From assembly GCA_003483885.1 (NCBI GenBank), contig DMXI01000049.1, forward strand, positions 1 through 20,582: DNA of 20,582 nucleotides, written 5' to 3'. The position numbers and the translations under genes are program-made. Source of the DNA: Microscillaceae bacterium (GTDB lineage: Bacteria > Bacteroidota > Bacteroidia > Cytophagales > Microscillaceae). This document shows positions 17,101-20,582 of the stretch, piece by piece; the first letter of the stretch is position 1; each line of letters starts with the position of its first letter. The notes beneath the pieces were generated by a model that saw nothing but the letters and a program-made list of their open reading frames with translations, made no database searches and was not told the origin of the DNA.

Positions 17101-19466
17101 GTTGTAAGATTCACCATATTAATAGTTTTATGCAAAGCTTGAGAAAGCCACTCACCAACGCTCATTTTTTAGAAACATTTAAAATAGGGCTAGAGACTGG
17201 TGACAATGTATATGCAAGTTTTGCCTGTGGTGTAGCGATTCGTTATAGCTTTCCTAAAAACATTCAAGAGGCTTTCAATGCCTTGCAAATCGCCCTGCCA
17301 TTTTTGCGAAAAATCAACAACATACCTATTCTGGCCCACGCCGAATTGGTACAGGGGGTGTTGCAGTGTTTGCAAGGAAAAACCAAGGACATTACGAGTT
17401 TTGATAGCCTGGACCAAACGGATGAAGAGGGAATTACTCAACAGAATTTTGACTTATTTGGCGACGGTAAAAGCGCCATGATGTGGAGTTTTGTGCCTTG
17501 CTATACGCTCCAGGTATGTGTATTGTTTGAACGATACGAACAGGGCTTGCCCTATGTACACGAACGCGCCAAGTGGGTGGATGAATCGGGTACGGGAGGG
17601 ACTGACCTACAGTTTCGCAGTGAATACTTCTTTTATAGTGGGATTATACTTAGTCACCTTTATAGCGATGCTGACCAAGCCACCCAAATTGAATACAAAG
17701 GTATTATTGATGAATGCATAGAAGAACTACACCTGCTTGCTACCAGTGCTCCTTACAATTTTGAGCATTTGCACAAAGGTCTCAAGGCCGAAAAGGCCCG
17801 CATTACTGGAGATATAATACAGGCGATGACTTTGTACGATGAAGCTATCAAACAAGCCAAACAGAGTGAATTTTTAAAAGATGAAGCACTCTTAAGTGAA
17901 TTAGCTGCCAAGTTTTGGCTGGCACAAGCAAAAGAGCACTTTGCGACCCTTTATGTACAACGCGCTTTTCAATTGTATAAAAACTGGGGTGCACAGGCCA
18001 AAGCAGATGCGATGGCCCAAAAGTATCCTCGTTTTGTCAGTAAAATGTACAACAATGCAGGCGCTATGGCTACCACCACGGTCAAGCATGCAGCGTCTAC
18101 TTCTATGGACGACTCCAATAGTGGCCATGCTGAAATACTGGACTTGGACTCTATCCTGAAAGCCTCTCAAACGCTGTCTCAAGAAGTAAAGATTGAGCAC
18201 TTGATTGAGAAAATGCTGCATATCGTGATTGAAAACACGGGCGCCGAAAAAGGCTACCTGATTGAAAGCCAGGAAGGGGAACTGTGGCTAAAAGTAATAG
18301 GTGATGCCAATACCGCTCAGGTAATGGAAGAGCCAGTGCTACTCTCCCAAAGCCATGAAGTGCCTGTATCGCTTATAAATTATGTAGCCCGCAGTCAACA
18401 AGTGTTGGTATTGGACGAGGCTTCTAAAGATGAAAAGTTCGCCAATGATACTTACATTCAATCAACGCAGCCTAAGTCGGTGTTATGTTATCCTGTATAT
18501 CGCATGTCTACCCTCAGTATGCTGTTTTATCTGGAAAACAACCTCACTACAGGAGCTTTTACGCCTAAGCGTCTGGAGGTATTGAATACACTTTCGGCTC
18601 AAATGGCTATTTCTATTGAAAATGCCTTGCTTTACGAAAACCTAGAGTATAAAGTAAAAGAGCGTACCAGTGAACTCAATGACGCTTTGAAAGAAATAAG
18701 CCAGACTAACCGACAAATTATGGACAGTATTCACTATGCCAAGCGAATTCAGCAAGCCATTTTGATATCGGAAAAAAAGTTGGCTGATACTTTCAACGAT
18801 TTTTTTGTGTTATATCTTCCCAAGGATGTGGTATCAGGTGATTTTTACTGGATGAACCAAACCAGTACTCATATTATTCTGGCGGTGGTAGACTGCACCG
18901 GACACGGAGTGCCAGGGGCTTTTATGAGTATGATTGGCAATGCTTTGTTGAATGAGATTATCAACGAAAAAAGCATTTATGACCCTGCCGAAATTTTGGC
19001 GTTGCTTCACAAAGGGGTTGGTCAGGCGCTAAAGCAAGATGAAACTGATAATGCCGACGGTATGGATGTTTGTTTGTGTTGTTTGGAATACCACGGAGAT
19101 TTGGTACAAGTACAGTTTGCTGGGGCCAAGCGTCCGTTGTATTATACAAGTCAGCAGCAATTGGGAGAACTATTGGGAGATCGAAAATCTATCGCTGGCT
19201 GGCGAGGTGATCACGACCGTTTTTTCACCAAACATATCTTAAGACTACAACGGGGAGATACGCTATACCTTGGCACCGATGGATACGCTGATACTCCCAA
19301 CCCCAAACGAAGAAATTTTACACATAAACGCCTAAAGCAATTGTTGGCAGAACTCGCCAGTTTGCCTTTAAAAACTCAAAAACAGCGATTATTGAAAACC
19401 TTACAAGACTACCAGGAAACGGCTCAACAAAGAGATGATATCACATTGGTGGGGGTTAGGCTTTAA
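14133..19466 (+). CDS. Ser/Thr kinase - AAA ATPase - TPR-like - GAF - SpoIIE/PP2C phosphatase fusion
   Basis: A 1777-residue cytoplasmic signalling protein without signal peptide or membrane segment. Residues 10-275 are a Hanks-type protein kinase: Lys34 in VVIK, HRDINNNN (Asp126, Asn131), DFG at 145-147 and SPEQT in the activation segment. The glycine loop is degenerate (YKGNNSIIY). Residues 298-490 begin a COG3899-type ATPase with Walker A GYSGIGKS (326-333) and Walker B MILFLDD (451-457), continuing to about 760. Residues about 780-1300 are helical, TPR-like repeats. A GAF domain spans about 1335-1495 and is joined by a coiled coil starting KVKERTSELND to the SpoIIE-type PP2C domain (1547-1777). 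That domain shows SGDFYW (Asp1570), DCTGHG (Asp1587), GTDGY (Asp1716) and RDDIT (Asp1768, Asp1769), so the metal-binding aspartates are present. The protein can therefore be expected both to phosphorylate Ser/Thr and to remove phosphate, under ATPase and small-ligand control. In partner-switching systems such phosphatases act on STAS proteins; none is encoded nearby. The gene appears to be a single transcript unit. Confidence 0.92.
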   Translation: MISSFDTLSPIYKGNNSIIYYQEKSNYGFPVVIKMFPAPIPTLKQLSYFKNEYEIVKDADIQGIRKALGQVKIEETDALVLEYVEGEAISSLLNKTVIPIEDCLKIGISVSQTLGEIHQHQIIHRDINNNNILVNPETLATTIIDFGISSRIDVKMPHLGNLDTLEGTLAYISPEQTGRMNRVVDYRTDLYSLGVSLYEALTQQLPFKGDNSMELVHAHLAKQTVPPHKVNPQIPEVLSMIIMRLLAKNAEDRYQSAFGLKYDLEQCLQQWKANGKIDLFKLGQQDFSGKFKIVEKLYGREDEINTILSVFDRITGGAKELLLVTGYSGIGKSALVNEIHKPITQKQGRFISGKYDQYQRDIPYSAINQAFNQFCAYLLTLQNDELQTWRTLIQETLGNNGRLLSEVIPNLELIVGEQPEVPEVGPQETQNRFNLLMQNFVRVISTKEHPMILFLDDLQWADLASLNLLKLLMTDESNQYFLIIGAYRDNEVDASHPFALTREELRKQTVAITEIKLQNLSEASVNELVKDSLGSENSEHVSRLSALIFEKTIGNAFFTTQLLKQIYEDGLLTFDHQNNQWTWEVAQIQQQQMADNVVRLMTQKIEKLSAKTQEILKLAACIGNQFDLHTLSVIQQQSKTLLLQHLWEAITAGLIQPLDEYYKVYQQKMVLETNLDAKPFFKFMHDKIHQATYGLLTTPERQTINLTIGRHIYQNTSPKYIEESICDIANYFNAGNNLIEDLEEKNLLIQVNLRAGIKAKKSTAYQSAALFFDEAIVLLQAQNPWENLYEQTFELYKQKGETAFLLGNFEESQQYLAQALEKARDKTHQAEIYTIQLAQLSLQGLYAQACELAVEALNHFGMPVQRLDQVEAYAKATEQEFAKYAAYMETHSIEDLEHLPEMQDEEVRIQSQIICWVLDSIILTHPQVLGFYTVRVVNMSIEHGTNEYISNAYVFNALIQSSLKNYDVAYRYASLAMRLNEQRFKIGSLRCKIHHINSFMQSLRKPLTNAHFLETFKIGLETGDNVYASFACGVAIRYSFPKNIQEAFNALQIALPFLRKINNIPILAHAELVQGVLQCLQGKTKDITSFDSLDQTDEEGITQQNFDLFGDGKSAMMWSFVPCYTLQVCVLFERYEQGLPYVHERAKWVDESGTGGTDLQFRSEYFFYSGIILSHLYSDADQATQIEYKGIIDECIEELHLLATSAPYNFEHLHKGLKAEKARITGDIIQAMTLYDEAIKQAKQSEFLKDEALLSELAAKFWLAQAKEHFATLYVQRAFQLYKNWGAQAKADAMAQKYPRFVSKMYNNAGAMATTTVKHAASTSMDDSNSGHAEILDLDSILKASQTLSQEVKIEHLIEKMLHIVIENTGAEKGYLIESQEGELWLKVIGDANTAQVMEEPVLLSQSHEVPVSLINYVARSQQVLVLDEASKDEKFANDTYIQSTQPKSVLCYPVYRMSTLSMLFYLENNLTTGAFTPKRLEVLNTLSAQMAISIENALLYENLEYKVKERTSELNDALKEISQTNRQIMDSIHYAKRIQQAILISEKKLADTFNDFFVLYLPKDVVSGDFYWMNQTSTHIILAVVDCTGHGVPGAFMSMIGNALLNEIINEKSIYDPAEILALLHKGVGQALKQDETDNADGMDVCLCCLEYHGDLVQVQFAGAKRPLYYTSQQQLGELLGDRKSIAGWRGDHDRFFTKHILRLQRGDTLYLGTDGYADTPNPKRRNFTHKRLKQLLAELASLPLKTQKQRLLKTLQDYQETAQQRDDITLVGVRL

Positions 19467-19527
19467 TCAGGAAAGAATGTTTCGCTTGGCTTTGGTCTTA
19501 AAATGACTTAAGGGCTTGCACATCAAG

Positions 19528-19557
19528 GTTTGGTATTGCTTTATTGTAATACCAAAC
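19528..19557 (+). terminator. Probable hairpin terminator after the kinase gene
   Basis: GTTTGGTATT (19528-19537) and AATACCAAAC (19548-19557) form a perfect 10-bp stem with a 10-base loop, 61 bases after the kinase stop. The tail is only moderately T-rich (AATTGATTGCCTTTTCT), so termination efficiency is uncertain. Confidence 0.5.
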
Positions 19558-19689
19558 AATTGATTGCCTTTTCTCCCTTCACTTCTCTTTTATACTCCCT
19601 AAAGCTCAAAAAAGCATTACTTCTATAAACAAAAGCAGGTTTTTTCACTTATGTATTAAAACTTTATACCCAATCTTAAAAGATATACC

Positions 19690-20043
19690 ATGAAAAATCT
19701 ACTTTTATTCGCTTTTATTCTGCTTCAGGCTTGTGCTGTTACCCAAGATTCTGTGCTGGTTTTAAAACCCTCGCAAAGCATGTGCATTACTGGGAAAGGC
19801 CCTGGACAAGACGGTGCCATCAACCCTTATTCGGGTGAAAAAAGCGTGGCTTTAGTAAAAAACCTTAGTGAAAACAGTTTCAATGTGAGGATTCAAAAAG
19901 CTGGGAAAATCATTCAAGATGTAACGATTCAACCTCACAAAAAACAATCGTTTGTGCTACTCAAAGGGCAAGAACTGTATTTTGATAGTCAGTTGGCAGC
20001 CAAGGCGCAAATTCGTTTTAAGAGGTACGCTGCTACGAGATAA
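19690..20043 (+). CDS. Small lipoprotein of unknown function
   Basis: A 117-residue protein starting MKNLLLFAFILLQAC, a clear lipoprotein signal with the acylated Cys at residue 15. The mature part of about 100 residues is basic and looks beta-rich, with alternating hydrophobic residues such as FNVRIQ, QDVTIQ, SFVLLKG and AQIRFKR, and a Gly/Pro-rich loop GKGPGQDGAINPYSG. One further Cys is present in SMCITG. No domain family was recognised. It lies 220 bases downstream of the kinase gene with a likely terminator between, so it probably has its own promoter. It is expected in the periplasm or outer membrane. Confidence 0.7.
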   Translation: MKNLLLFAFILLQACAVTQDSVLVLKPSQSMCITGKGPGQDGAINPYSGEKSVALVKNLSENSFNVRIQKAGKIIQDVTIQPHKKQSFVLLKGQELYFDSQLAAKAQIRFKRYAATR

Positions 20044-20141
20044 CACTCACCAAAGAGTGGGAAATAATTCATCATTCATCAATTTATAATCCTCCACTAC
20101 CGTTGCGGGTGTTTAATGAATTTTCTTTTTAAACTTTAGAC

Positions 20142-20166
20142 CTGACAGGTTTTGGAAACCTGTCAG
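20142..20166. repeat. 25-base palindromic hairpin
   Basis: CTGACAGGTTT (20142-20152) and AAACCTGTCAG (20156-20166) form a perfect 11-bp stem with the 3-base loop TGG. It lies 98 bases after the small lipoprotein gene. It has the appearance of a REP-like interspersed palindrome and could also reduce read-through, though no T-run follows. Confidence 0.75.
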
Positions 20167-20208
20167 ATAGGCTGTTCAGAATCAATGAATTTCTTCTCTA
20201 CGTTTTTA
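20159..20208 (+). repeat. Degenerate direct repeat, copy 1
   Basis: This stretch begins CCTGTCAGAT and contains GTTCAGAATCAATGAATTT. It aligns with 20507-20557, allowing one indel and scattered substitutions. Its first eight bases are shared with the right arm of the hairpin at 20142-20166. Confidence 0.6.
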
Positions 20209-20277
20209 TTTTTGATAATCAAAATATAAAAGCTGATCATTACCATTGAAAAAATAAAAGCTCAAGTAGTTAGGCCG

Positions 20278-20402
20278 AGAAATCCTCCTTTGAGGGAGGA
20301 CTAAGGAGGATGTTTAGCGCTTCATAATCAAGTAGATAGACATCAACTAACATCCTCCGCCGTAAACGGCACCTCCTTCAAAGGAGGAATCCCTAGATTT
20401 CT
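20278..20402. repeat. Nested palindromic element of about 125 bp (REP/MITE-like)
   Basis: The outer ends AGAAATC (20278-20284) and GATTTCT (20396-20402) are inverted repeats. The inner ends GGAGGATGTTTAG (20305-20317) and CTAACATCCTCC (20347-20358) also pair, apart from one extra T. Each arm has its own palindrome: TCCTCC/GGAGGA (20283-20300) on the left, and GCCGT/ACGGC (20359-20370) and CCTCCTT/AAGGAGG (20372-20387) on the right. The right arm is longer by insertions. There is no coding capacity. It is best described as a non-autonomous palindromic repeat; the family name is unknown to me. Confidence 0.7.
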
Positions 20403-20490
20403 AAGAATACTTTTGTATTTTAGAAAAGGTAATCGAGGTTGTGCTTTTTTTCAAATAATTTAATTCCAAAAACGCAGGGAGTTTTTTTAA

Positions 20491-20532
20491 AATTCTGAAC
20501 ACCCTACCTGTCAGATCTGGGTGTTCAGAATT
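20491..20532. repeat. 14-bp perfect inverted repeat overlapping direct repeat copy 2
   Basis: AATTCTGAACACCC (20491-20504) and GGGTGTTCAGAATT (20519-20532) pair perfectly around the 14-base loop TACCTGTCAGATCT. The loop holds the CCTGTCAGAT start of direct repeat copy 2, so the two structures interlock. A T-run precedes it on the plus strand (20482-20488, seen as an A-run from the minus strand), so it is not an obvious terminator in either direction. Confidence 0.75.
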
Positions 20533-20557
20533 GATGAATTTTTTCCCCATGCTTTTA
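20507..20557 (+). repeat. Degenerate direct repeat, copy 2
   Basis: This stretch begins CCTGTCAGATCTGG and contains GTTCAGAATTGATGAATTT. It is similar to 20159-20208 over about 50 bases and in the same orientation. The two copies flank the palindromic element at 20278-20402. Confidence 0.6.
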
Positions 20558-20582
20558 CCGAAGAAGTCAAGTATCAACTAAG

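Larger units (their letters stand above)
20044..20582. other. Non-coding, repeat-rich region at the right edge
   Basis: About 540 bases without a supportable gene. It contains four structured blocks (20142-20166, 20278-20402, 20491-20532, and the direct repeats 20159-20208 and 20507-20557). A further degenerate relative of the direct repeat may start at 20107 (GGGTGTTTAATGAATTTTC). A 5-bp stem CACTC/GAGTG (20044-20059) right after the lipoprotein stop is too weak to call a terminator. Confidence 0.6.

Noticed and set aside
20142..20557. CRISPR array in the repeat-rich right end
   Set aside because: There are only two diverged copies at irregular spacing, with palindromic blocks between them and no cas genes.

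Overview
The window looks like a chromosomal segment of a member of the Bacteroidota, most likely a marine Cytophagales species resembling Microscilla; the genus-level guess is inference. The grounds are: a very large secreted protein ending in a type IX secretion (T9SS) C-terminal sorting domain, short lipoprotein signals of Bacteroidota style, AT-rich spacers without strong Shine-Dalgarno sites, secreted 23-residue leucine-rich repeats, and a SpoIIE-type phosphatase module preceded by the linker typical of Cytophagia proteins.

Layout. 1-743 (+): 3' part of an alpha/beta-hydrolase (esterase) fused to TPR repeats. 923-1864 (+): lipoprotein S41-family peptidase-like protein. 1954-1991: hairpin terminator between two convergent genes. 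2018-11602 (-): one 3194-residue modular surface protein covering almost half of the window. 11603-12628: long spacer with a 19-bp palindrome, a possible 33-codon ORF with its own intrinsic terminator, and a group of inverted repeats. 12629-13681 (-): secreted leucine-rich-repeat protein. 14133-19466 (+), divergent from it: 1777-residue signalling protein joining a Ser/Thr kinase, an AAA-type ATPase, helical repeats, a GAF sensor and a SpoIIE/PP2C phosphatase. 19690-20043 (+): small lipoprotein of unknown function. 20044-20582: non-coding and dense in palindromes and repeats.

How the parts relate. Five of the six clear genes are complete. Four of those five (S41 protein, giant protein, LRR protein, small lipoprotein) carry an export or lipoprotein signal, so the region is largely about the cell envelope and surface. 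The kinase/phosphatase is the only clear cytoplasmic regulator. It shares a divergent promoter region with the LRR gene, but nothing in the sequence proves a shared pathway. No anti-sigma factor, STAS protein, transposase, integrase, CRISPR array, tRNA or rRNA was seen.

The most notable items are the kinase-ATPase-GAF-phosphatase fusion, the internal repeat families and cysteine-less Omp28-like domain of the giant protein, and the nested repeat structure at 20.14-20.56 kb.
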